Assembly (NCBI GenBank): GCA_963704615.1
Contig: OY969923.1
Coordinates: forward strand, 3,906,001 to 3,970,000
Length of the DNA stretch: 64,000 bases
Direction: 5' to 3'
From: Bog-756 sp963704615
GTDB taxonomy: Bacteria > Actinomycetota > Acidimicrobiia > Acidimicrobiales > RAAP-2
Shown one piece after another: positions 33,929 to 42,992 of this stretch (its first letter is position 1; each line of letters starts with the position of its first letter). A model generated the notes under the pieces. It saw only the letters and a program-made list of their open reading frames with translations. It searched no databases and was not told where the DNA came from. A program made the translations under genes and the position numbers.

Positions 33929-34441
33929 ATGACAAGCACCGATCTTCTGGTCGACGCCTTCGAGAGGATTCGTGACGCCGTCTATCCCGCGGTGAACGGC
34001 CTCGGGCTCGAGGATCTGATGTTCCGCCTGGACAGCGAGTCCAACTCTATCGCCTGGTTGGTGTGGCACCTGACTCGGATTCAGGATGACCACATTGCCG
34101 CGATCGACGGCAGCGAACAGGTGTGGACGTCAGCCGGATGGGCCGGTCGCTTCGATCTGCCGCTCGACGTTGCCGATACCGGTTACGGTCACGACCCCGA
34201 AACGGTGGCAGTGGTGGTGGCCGACGCTCCGATGCTCCTCGGGTACTTCGAGGCCGTTCACGAAAGGACTCTGGAGTTCCTGGGCTCCCTCGAGGAAGCC
34301 GACCTCAGCCGGGTGGTCGACCGTCGCTGGGATCCACCGGTGACCATGGACATTCGGCTCGTCAGCGTGATCGCCGACGACCTTCAACACGTCGGTCAGG
34401 CCGCCTATGTCCGAGGAATCATCCAGAGGCGCCAGCTCTGA
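33929..34441 (+). CDS. DinB/DUF664 mycothiol-transferase-like protein
   Basis: This 170-residue four-helix protein belongs to the DinB-like metalloenzyme superfamily. The candidate metal ligands are His in AWLVWHLTRIQDDH (early helix) and His in DDLQHVGQAAYVRG (last helix), as in DUF664 proteins proposed to act as mycothiol-dependent transferases. CGGGAGAAAGACATC precedes ATG 33929. The family is typical of actinobacteria. The thiol substrate and the xenobiotic acceptor are unknown. It converges with the DUF2079 gene across a terminator-like hairpin. Confidence 0.82.
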   Translation: MTSTDLLVDAFERIRDAVYPAVNGLGLEDLMFRLDSESNSIAWLVWHLTRIQDDHIAAIDGSEQVWTSAGWAGRFDLPLDVADTGYGHDPETVAVVVADAPMLLGYFEAVHERTLEFLGSLEEADLSRVVDRRWDPPVTMDIRLVSVIADDLQHVGQAAYVRGIIQRRQL

Positions 34442-34447
34442 CCACTC

Positions 34448-34478
34448 CGGGATGCGGACGGGTGCCGACAGCATCCCG
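34448..34478. terminator. Terminator-like hairpin between convergent genes
   Basis: Arms CGGGATGC (34448-34455) and GCATCCCG (34471-34478) pair perfectly around 15 bases, seven bases after the DinB-like stop. Convergent gene layout supports a terminator role. Confidence 0.5.
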
Positions 34479-34525
34479 CTCGTGACGCGATGCGGTCACC
34501 GCCGATTGGCCGTTGTCACCGGTCC

Positions 34526-36196
34526 TTACTGATCGGCCAGCTGGAACTGTGTGGTGTGTTGGGGCGGGTGCCAGACGAGTGCGATGACACCATGGCTGTT
34601 GGCAATCGTGCGGGCGCCCAGATGCCGCAGGTCGGACACTGCGTGATCGGTGGCGGTCGGGGTGGCGATCTCGACGCCGGCCGTCGGCGTGAACACGAAG
34701 AAGATGGTGTGTCCGTGAATCGGGACCGACTGGCCGCCCACGAACGGGGACCCGAACGGGTAGACGTACTGTCTCGCCCCGAACCGCCCGATGACTCCCT
34801 GCGAAACGACCGCCTCATCGCTCGCAGGGACCTGGCCCTCCACCCGGGCCAGTTCAGCCGAGGTGGGAGCGCTGACCGCCGCGAACATGGTGCGGGACTG
34901 TGGCGTCACATGGACGCTCACCACACAGGCCTGGACGAGCGCAGCAAGTCCGATGGCGGTGACCAACACCATGGCCCCTCGCCACGATCGACGCGACAGC
35001 CACACCAGCACGGCCACCGCGCCCACGCCCATGAAGAAGACGATCAACACATTCTGGAACGCGGCCAAGTGGGTGACATAGATCGGCGACGAGTTCAAAC
35101 CGTTCGCCAGGAGGACGACGAGCACGGGGATCAGACCGACGGCCGAGCCGACCCCGATCAATCCGGACCCGGCCAGATACTGGTAGATCGGATGCCATCG
35201 CCCCCGCAGGACCGACAGGGGACGGGACGGGTGGGTCACCACGCCGGCCAGGATGGCCAGGACCCCCGGCAATCCCTCTCGCACCGGGTGGCCGGCCAGG
35301 TATCCGTAGCCCCCACTCAGGTCGGACCCCTTGCCCGAGTGCACCAGGGTGATCAGCATCAACCACACCACTGAGGCACCGATGAACTCCAGGCCCATCC
35401 ACCGGCTCTTCCGAGTGGTGACGATGGCAATCAGGCCCACCGCGATGGCGTAGGTCGCGGCCACGTCACCACAGGCCAACACCAAGACGATCCAGATCCA
35501 GGCCCGCTTCCGCCCGTTCCACGCATCGAGGCCGGCCAGCACGGCGAAACATGCGGCAATCGTCTGGAAATGGAAGTCAAAAGACGCCGCCCAGTAGGTC
35601 CACGGGTTCACCAGCAGCAACAGGATCAACCCCGCGGCAACAATCGATGCTCCGCGGCGGCGGGTGGGCCAACGGGACTCGAGCACATCGATGCCCCACC
35701 GCAGCGCTCCCGCGCCGGCGGCGGCCAACGCCAGGTCTTGGACGACGAGCAGCGTGAACAGGCTGTGGGTCAACGTGTAGAGCAGCGCCAGTGGCCACAT
35801 CAACACCTCGAAGTGGCTTTGGTAGAACGGATATCCCCAGTGCGGGTAGTAGTAGGGAAAGGTGGTCTCGTACGGATTGAGATGCCCGGTGCCGATCTGC
35901 GAGAAGGCCTGTCCGAAGGTGGCCATGTCGTTGGTGAGGGCGAACCGCGTCCACAGGTGCCAACTCCACAGCACGAGAGCAATGAACTGCAGACCGAACA
36001 GACCGGCGCCAACCAGCCAGACGCGGCGGAGAGCGCTCATGGGTTCGGGCAGATCGAGGGGGCGATGGATCGATGGCCAGTCGACGAGTCCTGTGCGCGC
36101 TTCCATGTCCGACGTCACAGAGTCCAATTCCGGCTCGAGCCGTTTGAAGGTCGGTGTCTGCTGATCGACGCGCTTTGCCCGGTCGACAGCACTCAC
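34526..36196 (-). CDS. DUF2079 integral membrane protein
   Basis: A 556-residue membrane protein of the DUF2079 family. It has about ten hydrophobic segments, an N-terminal cytoplasmic stretch of ~55 residues and the family block TNDMATFGQAFSQIGTGHLNPYET (in part), then YPHWGYPFYQSHFEVLMWPLA. The extended C-terminal region (residues ~430-556) is soluble and probably extracytoplasmic. The family is related to membrane glycosyltransferases of the GT-C fold by topology, but no activity is established. The start GTG 36196 is tentative; an internal ATG near residue 53 (MSALRRV) is an alternative. Confidence 0.8.
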   Translation of the reverse strand: MSAVDRAKRVDQQTPTFKRLEPELDSVTSDMEARTGLVDWPSIHRPLDLPEPMSALRRVWLVGAGLFGLQFIALVLWSWHLWTRFALTNDMATFGQAFSQIGTGHLNPYETTFPYYYPHWGYPFYQSHFEVLMWPLALLYTLTHSLFTLLVVQDLALAAAGAGALRWGIDVLESRWPTRRRGASIVAAGLILLLLVNPWTYWAASFDFHFQTIAACFAVLAGLDAWNGRKRAWIWIVLVLACGDVAATYAIAVGLIAIVTTRKSRWMGLEFIGASVVWLMLITLVHSGKGSDLSGGYGYLAGHPVREGLPGVLAILAGVVTHPSRPLSVLRGRWHPIYQYLAGSGLIGVGSAVGLIPVLVVLLANGLNSSPIYVTHLAAFQNVLIVFFMGVGAVAVLVWLSRRSWRGAMVLVTAIGLAALVQACVVSVHVTPQSRTMFAAVSAPTSAELARVEGQVPASDEAVVSQGVIGRFGARQYVYPFGSPFVGGQSVPIHGHTIFFVFTPTAGVEIATPTATDHAVSDLRHLGARTIANSHGVIALVWHPPQHTTQFQLADQ

Positions 36197-36306
36197 TGTC
36201 GACGAGGCGAACGGGCGACGAAACCGGAGGTTACTACCCCGGCCGATTTCTCATCGGCCTCCCGGCAGGGCGACGAGGCTTCGGAGAAGATCGCCGATCC
36301 CGCCGA

Positions 36307-36921
36307 TCAGATGCCCAAAGAGGCGCTCCGCAGACGAGCTGCCAGTTCGGCATCACCGGTGATCTGTACCTGTGCCGCACCCTGACGCCCGGCGGCGAAC
36401 ATGGTGAGCTCGCCCGGATCTCCGTCGATGACCAGACGCGACCCGCTCCCGCTCTCTTTCTCGCGCCCCGATGAGGTGAGCTCGACGGTGGCGGCAACCT
36501 TCTTGGCCATGCCGCCGGCCCCGAGCCGGGCCCACAGCGCATCGGCCAGGTCGGGGGTGAGCGGGCGGGCCTGCCAGCCGGGCTGGGCTCGTCGGACGTC
36601 CTCGACGTGGATGAAGAACTCCACCGTATTCATCGGGCCGTCGAAGGAGCGTAAGAGGAGTGGCGGTCCACTCCGCACCTTGGTGATGAGATCGTTCCAA
36701 GGCGTCCGTTCGCGCACCGAGCGCCGCACCTTGTCGGTATAGCCAGCCAGCGGAGGCCAGACCAGGCCAGGCCCGCTATCGGGCCGGCGTTCCCGGACCA
36801 CCAGGTGAGCAGCCAAGTCGGCGGTGGTCCAGCCCTCGCACAAGGTGGGGGCGTCGGGACCGAACTCGGCGAAGAGATCGCACAGAGAGCCGCGCTCTTG
36901 TTGGGCGAGGGTGGCGGCCAT
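36307..36921 (-). CDS. TIGR03085-family DinB-like protein
   Basis: This 204-residue protein matches the actinobacterial TIGR03085 group of maleylpyruvate-isomerase/DinB-like proteins. The first helix reads RGSLCDLFAEFGPDAPTLCEGW, then TADLAAHLVVRERRPDSGPGL with His and Glu/Arg candidates for a metal site, and EFFIHVEDVRRAQPGW. The C-terminal half is an SCP2-like fold (RLVIDGDPGELTMFAAGR). ATG 36921 gives the family N-terminus (MAATLAQQERG); the frame extends nine codons further. Role unknown; thiol-dependent transfer is possible. Confidence 0.83.
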   Translation of the reverse strand: MAATLAQQERGSLCDLFAEFGPDAPTLCEGWTTADLAAHLVVRERRPDSGPGLVWPPLAGYTDKVRRSVRERTPWNDLITKVRSGPPLLLRSFDGPMNTVEFFIHVEDVRRAQPGWQARPLTPDLADALWARLGAGGMAKKVAATVELTSSGREKESGSGSRLVIDGDPGELTMFAAGRQGAAQVQITGDAELAARLRSASLGI

Positions 36922-37028
36922 GACCGCAGATCCTAGGCCTCCATCCACGGCAACGGAGGAACGATCGGCGCCCGCGTGGTCGTCTGGGGTGCGGTCGGTC
37001 GACCCTTCACCGATCCGGCCGGCCCGGC

Positions 37029-37063
37029 GGGGCGGGGCGGGGCGGGGCGGGGCGGGGCGGGGC
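37029..37063. repeat. Seven tandem GGGGC units
   Basis: GGGGC repeats seven times without interruption in the 150 bases between the TIGR03085 gene and the end of the hydrolase gene. The plus strand can form G-quadruplexes. It is nine bases past the stop of the minus-strand hydrolase gene, where a C-rich RNA (potential Rho-type signal) would be made. Its copy number may vary between strains. Confidence 0.85.
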
Positions 37064-37071
37064 GGACACGT

Positions 37072-38535
37072 CTATCCGTCTGCGTTGACTTTGTCCAGAA
37101 ACGGTACGAGACGGCTGAAGAAGGCGTTGTCGGGATAAGCGCCGGCCGGATCATTGTGGGAGTAGGTGCTCTGGTAGTTGGCCAGGGTGAGGTTGCTCAT
37201 GGGGATCCCCGACTGCTGGGCCAGGATCTGTGCGTCGGCGGGCACGCTCGCCCCTCCCAAGCGGGCGCCGAAGGCATAGATCAGCAGGTTCTTGGGCAGA
37301 TTGTGGCCCATGGTGGCGTCCAGACCGAGGACACTCTGGGCCGGATTGGCATTCCCGTTGTCGACCGCCCCGGTGTCGTCCGTCAACCGCTGGGGAAAGT
37401 ACCACTCTGTTCCGTCGACGTTCAGCATCGGGTAACCCGAAAACATGGTGGCGAAGCGGGTGATGGGCGTGAGCGCTCCCGCTCCATTCCAGCCGTGGAC
37501 GGGGCCCTGAGCAGTCAGACCCTGGCCCAGGTGGGCCTGGGCGGCCAGCAAGCTCGGCGGTGAGGTCGAGGCATTGAGGGCGTATCCGTATTGGCCCACG
37601 TTGGTGACCTTCACGGGCGGGACGATGTCCGCGGGCAGGAGTCCCGACGACTGACCCAGCGAGGGCGCATTCGGGTCCAAGAGGGCGCTGACCGAGCCTG
37701 TGGCACTGAAGATTCCCGCATAGGGGGCGGTGATGCCACCGAACGCCAGCCAGGGGCTCGCCGTCGGAGCGTCGAGTGCCTGCAGTTCCTGGGTCGCGGC
37801 CGCGGCGCTCATCGGCGTGGCCGTGCTCCCCCCGTCGATGTAGACGAGACCGGCCAGGTCATCGGCCCCGGCCTGTCCGTTGAAGTCCCAGGTGGCGTAG
37901 GCGGTGACCACCGATCCACCCAGCGAGTGGCCGCCGAGCACGACTTTGCCGCCGAGCTTCTTGGCCGTCGTGATCACGTTGTGCAGGTCCTGGACGGCGA
38001 CGTTCATCCCCCACTGTTTGGCGAACGCCACCGATGAGTTCGGGATCATCTGCATGTGGTGAGTGATGCTTGGGTCTTTGATATAGCCGAGGTAGTAGTC
38101 GAACAACTGGGTTGCGGTGGCCTTGTGCTCTTTGAACAGGTTGATCTCCGACTGGTCCTCGAGCAGGTTCTCCCGTCGCTCGACGGACCAGACCTGCCAG
38201 CCAGTGGTCTTCGACACGATCCATTTGGCCAGCGGGACGAAATAGGCGCTGCCCGCAGAGGTGCCCGGCTCGAGCACCAGGACGTTCTTGGCATCACTGG
38301 GACCGACCTTGATGACCCCCACCTTGTCGTACCGGGTCGGGGTGCCCGGAGCCGAATAACCGGCCATCCAGGTGACGCCCAGCGGAGCCGAGGACGCCGC
38401 GGTCGTCGAGCTGGCCGACGAGCTCGTGCTACAGCTCGACAGCAGGGCCGCGGCACCCACCAGGGCGATGGCCGACGACGCAATCCTCTTCCTGGCCGGC
38501 ACGGTCCCCGCTACGACATCCCTCGGTGCGAACAT
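37072..38535 (-). CDS. Alpha/beta-hydrolase lipoprotein
   Basis: A 487-residue exported protein with a hydrophobic signal (SSAIALVGAAALLSSC) ending in lipobox Cys, a Ser/Thr/Ala linker and an alpha/beta-hydrolase domain. The nucleophile elbow is LGGHSLGGS, and a histidine near the C-terminus in TYSHNDPAGAY is the candidate catalytic His. The insert between them is large, as in cutinase-like or esterase proteins with a lid. The start ATG 38535 lies within a palindrome shared with the divergent TetR gene. Substrates may be esters or lipids outside the cell; this is inference. Confidence 0.83.
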   Translation of the reverse strand: MFAPRDVVAGTVPARKRIASSAIALVGAAALLSSCSTSSSASSTTAASSAPLGVTWMAGYSAPGTPTRYDKVGVIKVGPSDAKNVLVLEPGTSAGSAYFVPLAKWIVSKTTGWQVWSVERRENLLEDQSEINLFKEHKATATQLFDYYLGYIKDPSITHHMQMIPNSSVAFAKQWGMNVAVQDLHNVITTAKKLGGKVVLGGHSLGGSVVTAYATWDFNGQAGADDLAGLVYIDGGSTATPMSAAAATQELQALDAPTASPWLAFGGITAPYAGIFSATGSVSALLDPNAPSLGQSSGLLPADIVPPVKVTNVGQYGYALNASTSPPSLLAAQAHLGQGLTAQGPVHGWNGAGALTPITRFATMFSGYPMLNVDGTEWYFPQRLTDDTGAVDNGNANPAQSVLGLDATMGHNLPKNLLIYAFGARLGGASVPADAQILAQQSGIPMSNLTLANYQSTYSHNDPAGAYPDNAFFSRLVPFLDKVNADG

Positions 38536-38542
38536 AGTTCGC
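38528..38542. promoter_or_regulatory. Perfect palindrome between the hydrolase and TetR genes
   Basis: GCGAAC (38528-38533) and GTTCGC (38537-38542) flank ATA and cover the hydrolase start codon. With only 20 bases between the two divergent starts, a TetR dimer here would block both. TACCAT at 38543-38548 sits seven bases before GTG 38556, the spacing expected for a leaderless TetR message. Confidence 0.6.
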
Positions 38543-38555
38543 TACCATATGATCG

Positions 38556-39302
38556 GTGATCGCGGACGTCAATCAGGAAGTGTCCCCTCCCGGTTCGGCC
38601 GCATGGTGGCGGGATCGCTACTTGCAACGGCTTCGTGCCCGCGGCCGCGAGTTCAGCATCGAGCAGGTCTGTCGAGCGGCCTTGGGCATCGTCGATGACG
38701 GCGGACTCGGGGATCTGACCATGCGGCGATTGGCGGATGAACTGGGCACCGGACCCGCCTCTCTCTACCGTTACGTCTCCAGCCGGGACGAGTTGCTGGT
38801 GGAGGTGGCCGACCTGGTCCTCGGCGAGCTCGAAGCTCCCGACCCCGATCTCCCCTGGCGGGACGCCGTCGAACAGCTCGCCCACGCGTTGCGAGCCGTG
38901 CTGGTCGGACATCGAGGTCTGGTGGTGGTTGCCTCCGATGCCCCGCTCCTCGGTCCCAACGCCATGCGGGTGCGGGAGCTGTTCTGGAGCGTGATGGACC
39001 GTGACGGATGCACGCCCGAGTTCGCCGTGCAGACCTACGCCGCCGTCATGCACTTCGTCGTCTCATCAGCGGTGTTCGCCGCGGCCGCTGCGAAACGGGG
39101 AAGCACCGCGTGGAACGGTGAGACCAGCTCCGGACTTACTGAGCTGCTCGATCTGCTTCCCAGCCGGCAGTACCCGACCGTGCTCAAGTTCAGCGCCTTC
39201 GCGGATACGCCGGACCCCGGACACGACTTCAGCTTCGGCTTGAGCGCTCTGCTCGACGGATTGCGGCAGTCCCAGGAGTCTGGCGATCGGATGACCAGCT
39301 GA
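38556..39302 (+). CDS. TetR/AcrR-family regulator
   Basis: This 248-residue protein has a TetR helix-turn-helix (about 33-80: EFSIEQVCRAALGIVDDGG, RLADELGTGPASLYRYVSSRDEL) and a TetR_C-type ligand domain with ALRAVLVGHRGLVVVASD. The N-terminus contains WWRDRYLQRL before the domain, seen in tetracycline-repressor-like proteins of this subgroup. It is divergent from the lipoprotein hydrolase and probably controls it through the palindrome between them. The start GTG 38556 has no ribosome site, consistent with a leaderless message. Confidence 0.85.
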   Translation: MIADVNQEVSPPGSAAWWRDRYLQRLRARGREFSIEQVCRAALGIVDDGGLGDLTMRRLADELGTGPASLYRYVSSRDELLVEVADLVLGELEAPDPDLPWRDAVEQLAHALRAVLVGHRGLVVVASDAPLLGPNAMRVRELFWSVMDRDGCTPEFAVQTYAAVMHFVVSSAVFAAAAAKRGSTAWNGETSSGLTELLDLLPSRQYPTVLKFSAFADTPDPGHDFSFGLSALLDGLRQSQESGDRMTS

Positions 39303-39324
39303 CCGTCTGTCCACGATCGCTGTT

Positions 39325-39390
39325 CACCGACACCGACACCGACACCGACGCCAACACCGATGCCAACACCGACGCCAACACCGACCACCC
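39325..39390. repeat. Degenerate tandem repeat (CACCGA-type hexamer)
   Basis: After the TetR stop the sequence runs as repeated CACCGA/CACCGACGCCAA units, including three near-identical copies of GCCAACACCGA. It ends before the adenosine deaminase gene's leader. It looks like replication slippage; on the minus strand it would encode Val/Gly repeats but no gene uses it. Confidence 0.75.
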
Positions 39391-39542
39391 CGCACCACGG
39401 CCGAGCCCGGTCGGTTCGTTGACCGTGACCCGTGCCCGATGTAATTTGCCGGGCAGTCACGAGCTGACCTGATGGGAAGGGCCAGATGGCCCCGGCTTGC
39501 GGCGGGAGGAACCCACCTTTCGACGCGTCCGAGGAGCCACTC

Positions 39543-40553
39543 ATGACAGCACATCCAGTCCCCGACCTGCGTGACCTGCCCAAAGCTCATCTTCACGTCC
39601 ACCTCGAAGGGGCCATGCGGCGGGCCACCCTCGACGAGCTGGCCACCGGCTACGGAGCGCCCGTCCCCCAACCGCGCCGCCGCTTCGGCACCTTCGCCGA
39701 TTTCTTGGAACTGTATCGTGCCGCGGCGAGCCTGGTCCGCACCTTCGACGACCTGAACCGTCTGGTCGCCGAGGTGGTGGAGGACGCGGCCGCTGACGGC
39801 GCCGTGTGGATCGAGCCTGCGGTGCACCTTCCCAACCACGCCCGGTTGGGCTCATCACAGCAGGTCCTCGATGTGCTCCTCTCGGCCGGTCGCCAAGCCG
39901 AGGCTTCCACCGGAGTCGGCGTGGGTTGGCTGATCACGGCCGATCGCACGCTGGACCCCGAGCGGGCAACCGAGCAAGCCGAAATTGCCGTCGGCACAGA
40001 CGACAAGGGCATCGTCGCTTTCGGATTGGCCAACGACGAGGAGGCTTCGCCACCCGAGCTGTTCGCCGAGGCGTTCGCCATCGCTCGGGCCGGCGGTCTG
40101 ATCGCCGCTCCCCATGCCGGGGAGCACCGCGGCGCCGACTCGGTCCTCAGCGCCCTCGATGCGCTCGGGGCCAGCCGCGTCCAACACGGCGTTCGGTCCA
40201 TCGAGGATGACGGGCTGGTCACCCGGCTGGCCGACGACCAAATCTGCCTCGACGTGTGCCCGACCTCCAACGTTGCCCTGTCGGTCGTTCCCGCCCTCGC
40301 CAGCCACCCCCTTCCTGATCTACTGGCAGGCGGGGTCGTCTGCAGCATCAACGCCGATGATCCTCTGCTGTTCGGAGTGGGCCTCCTCGACGAGTACACG
40401 ACGTGCCGCGACGCGCTCCACCTCGACGACACCACCCTGGCCCGGTGCGCGCAGGCGTCGATTGAGCACAGCGGCGCTCCCGCCGCGCTCAAGGCCAGCG
40501 CCGTCGAGGCCGTCGCCCGGTGGCGGGACAGTGGCGAGGGAGGGGCCGGATAG
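39543..40553 (+). CDS. Adenosine deaminase-family protein
   Basis: A 336-residue metal-dependent deaminase of the ADA family. Zinc ligands and catalytic groups are seen in KAHLHVHLEGA (HxH), HAGEHRGAD (catalytic His-Ala-Gly-Glu), RVQHGVRS and CPTSN, and SINADDPLLFG (the Asp pair). The N-terminal part of an upstream extension to 39486 is not conserved; GAGGAG precedes ATG 39543. It converts adenosine to inosine in purine salvage, although adenine or aminodeoxyfutalosine are alternative substrates in the family. It is monocistronic and converges with the EF-G-like gene. Confidence 0.92.
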   Translation: MTAHPVPDLRDLPKAHLHVHLEGAMRRATLDELATGYGAPVPQPRRRFGTFADFLELYRAAASLVRTFDDLNRLVAEVVEDAAADGAVWIEPAVHLPNHARLGSSQQVLDVLLSAGRQAEASTGVGVGWLITADRTLDPERATEQAEIAVGTDDKGIVAFGLANDEEASPPELFAEAFAIARAGGLIAAPHAGEHRGADSVLSALDALGASRVQHGVRSIEDDGLVTRLADDQICLDVCPTSNVALSVVPALASHPLPDLLAGGVVCSINADDPLLFGVGLLDEYTTCRDALHLDDTTLARCAQASIEHSGAPAALKASAVEAVARWRDSGEGGAG

Positions 40554-40613
40554 CCAGACGGTGGCCGATCTCCCAGCCCTCGCCGGCGCCGGGAGGGACC
40601 GCCGGCGCCCGAG

Positions 40614-42665
40614 TCAGCCCGCTTTGGCCTTCATCATCCTGTCGACCAGGTTCGAAGGCATCACGTCGTAATGGTCGTGCTCGGCCCGAAACCGACCTCG
40701 GCCTCCGGTCAGTGATCGCAGGTCCACTGCGTATCGCTGGATCTCCGCCGTCGGCACCAGGGCGATGATCTTCTGGGCGCCCGTCGGCTCGGTATCGGTG
40801 CCCTGTACCCGACCCCGCCGCGAGTTGAGATCACCGAGGACGCTGCCTTGCATGGTGGCGGGCACGGTCACTTCGAGGAGGGAGATCGGCTCGAGCAGTA
40901 CGGGGCCTGCTTTGGCCATGGCCTCTTTGAAGGCCAGCGAGCCCGCCATCTTGAAGCTCATCTCCGACGAGTCGACCGGGTGGTGTTTGCCGTCGAGGCA
41001 GAAGACCCGCACGTCGACGACCGGGAAGCCGTGGAGTCCTCCTTGTCCCATGGCCTCGATGATCCCCTTCTCGACAGCAGGGATGTACTGCCGGGGAATG
41101 GCACCCCCGACCACCTGATCGACGAACTGGAAGCCCTCGCCGCGTTCGAGAGGTTCGATCCGGATCGAGGCCACGCCGAATTGACCATGCCCACCACTCT
41201 GCTTCTTGTACTTTCCCTCCGCCACGACGGTGGAGGTGATGCTCTCCCGGTAGGGGATGAGAACCTCCTCGGTGGCCACCTCGACCCCGAATTTGCGGGC
41301 CAACCGCTCGGCGGTGACGGTCAGGTGGGTCTCGCCGGTGCCCCGGAGGATGGTCTGGTGGGTCTCGTCGACCCGCTCCACGAGCAGGGCGGGGTCCTCC
41401 TCCTGGAGCCGATGGAGCCCGGTCATCAGCTTGTCCTCGTCGCCCTTGGACTTGGGCCTGATGGCAACCGACAACGGGGCGGGTTCGGGGTCGATGGAGG
41501 GGATCCGGAGCGGTGTGCCCTTGGGCGCCAGGGTGTCACCGGTGGCCACGTCGGCCAGCTTGGGGACAGCCACGATGTCGCCCGCCGGCGCTTCGTCGGC
41601 TGGGTGAGCGTCTTTCCCTTGCAGGAGCTGGAGGACGTGGAGCCGTTCGTCCGTGTGGGTCCGGGCATTGGTGAGGACGCTGTCGGGATGGAGGGTTCCC
41701 GACAGCACCCGCATCAGCGAGATCTTGCCGACATACGGATCGGAGATCGTCTTGAACACGCGGGCCAGTGGCTGTCCGGTGGGATCGCACGGCACCTCCT
41801 GTACGGTGTCCCCCACCCGGACCTCGACCGGCGGTCGGGTCTCCGGGGCCGGACCGATCTCCGCCAACAGGCTGGCCAGTCGGTCAACCCCGATCCCGGT
41901 GAGCGCCGACCCACACACCACCGGGTAGACCACACCTTGAGCCACGCCCGAGGCCAGGGTGGCCTCGAGCTCGATGCTCGAGGGGATGTCACCCTCGAGG
42001 TAGCGCTCCATGAGATCGTCGTCGCCGACCACGATCCCTTCGACCAGCTGCTCGCGCACCTGGTGTTCGGTGGCGGCCAGATCGTCGGGGATGGGCCCGG
42101 CGTGCGACTTTCCGTCCTCATAGGTGATGGCGGCGTCGGTCAGCAGGTCGGCGATCCCTCGGAAGCCGGCCTCACCGCCCACCGGCAGCTCCAGGGGTGC
42201 GATCCCGGCGCCGAAGGACTCGCGCAGGTCGTTGAGGGTGCGATCGAAACTGGCCCGCTCCCGGTCGAGCTTGTTGACGAAGATGAGGCGAGGGAGCCCC
42301 AGCTCGTCGGCCAGGGCCCAACCGGCCTCGGTCTGTGCCTCAATGCCTTCCACCGCGCTCACCACCAAGACCATCAGGTCGGCCACCGAGCACGCCGCCC
42401 GCACTTCACCGAAGAAATCGGCGTACCCGGGAGTGTCGATGATGTTGAGCTTGACGTCGCCCACGGTGCACGGGGCCAGGGCGAGCGACAACGACATGTG
42501 GTACTTGATCTCTTCGGGCTCGAAGTCGCTCACTGTCGAGCCGTCATCCACCTTGCCCGGCCGGGTGATGGCCCCGGTGGAGAACAGCATCGCCTCCGCC
42601 AGTGTGGTCTTGCCCGAGCCGTTGTGCCCAACCAGGGCGACATTACGTACCGAAGGCTTCGTCAC
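40614..42665 (-). CDS. Elongation factor G-like protein (FusA2 type)
   Basis: A 683-residue translational GTPase with all EF-G domains. G1 is GHNGSGKT (13-20), G3 is DTPGY, G4 is NKLD, followed by the beta barrel and domains III-V (VTVPATMQGSVLGDLNSRRGRVQG, in part). The G1 loop begins GHNGSGKT where canonical EF-G has AHIDAGKT, as in the FusA2 class of elongation-factor-G-like proteins, whose role is less clear and may be in ribosome handling under stress. It lies alone, not in a str operon with rpsL/rpsG/tuf, supporting the paralogue assignment. The antisense strand carries a very long open frame that I reject. Confidence 0.9.
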   Translation of the reverse strand: MTKPSVRNVALVGHNGSGKTTLAEAMLFSTGAITRPGKVDDGSTVSDFEPEEIKYHMSLSLALAPCTVGDVKLNIIDTPGYADFFGEVRAACSVADLMVLVVSAVEGIEAQTEAGWALADELGLPRLIFVNKLDRERASFDRTLNDLRESFGAGIAPLELPVGGEAGFRGIADLLTDAAITYEDGKSHAGPIPDDLAATEHQVREQLVEGIVVGDDDLMERYLEGDIPSSIELEATLASGVAQGVVYPVVCGSALTGIGVDRLASLLAEIGPAPETRPPVEVRVGDTVQEVPCDPTGQPLARVFKTISDPYVGKISLMRVLSGTLHPDSVLTNARTHTDERLHVLQLLQGKDAHPADEAPAGDIVAVPKLADVATGDTLAPKGTPLRIPSIDPEPAPLSVAIRPKSKGDEDKLMTGLHRLQEEDPALLVERVDETHQTILRGTGETHLTVTAERLARKFGVEVATEEVLIPYRESITSTVVAEGKYKKQSGGHGQFGVASIRIEPLERGEGFQFVDQVVGGAIPRQYIPAVEKGIIEAMGQGGLHGFPVVDVRVFCLDGKHHPVDSSEMSFKMAGSLAFKEAMAKAGPVLLEPISLLEVTVPATMQGSVLGDLNSRRGRVQGTDTEPTGAQKIIALVPTAEIQRYAVDLRSLTGGRGRFRAEHDHYDVMPSNLVDRMMKAKAG

Positions 42666-42992
42666 TGGCGTCCCCTCCTCATTCAGTCCGCGCCCCGTCT
42701 CGGCAAAGGCAGAGTCGGTCTCCTCGGGCCCCGGGCGGGCCGGGCGGCATCGAGCCCCCGGTCGATCCCGCCATTCACCCCGTGGGCGGTGCGCTGCACG
42801 CTGTCACCCCGATCCGCTGTGTCTCCCCAATTCGCTGCGGGCTGCAATCTGATCACATTTTTTGCGGCCCCGCCTAAGGGATCCGTCAATCGTAGGGAGC
42901 CGGTGGGCGCCCCTCGGATAATCCGATCAGAGGCACGATGGTCGTGCGCTCGCCTTCCGTGGGCGGCCACCCAGGTCACTGCCGGACCACCT
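42666..42992. other. Gene-free interval upstream of the EF-G-like gene
   Basis: The gap between the aldo/keto reductase stop and the EF-G-like start holds a TTTTTT run inside a less GC-rich patch near 42860, perhaps part of the promoter region. GAGGAGGGGACGCCA directly precedes the start of the EF-G-like gene and provides a good ribosome site. No palindrome or RNA gene was identified. Confidence 0.4.

Noticed and set aside
35585..35600. A fourth copy of the repeated CCAGTAGGTCC string
   Set aside because: It is inside the DUF2079 coding sequence, where it encodes part of a normal WTYWAA segment, and the similarity does not extend.
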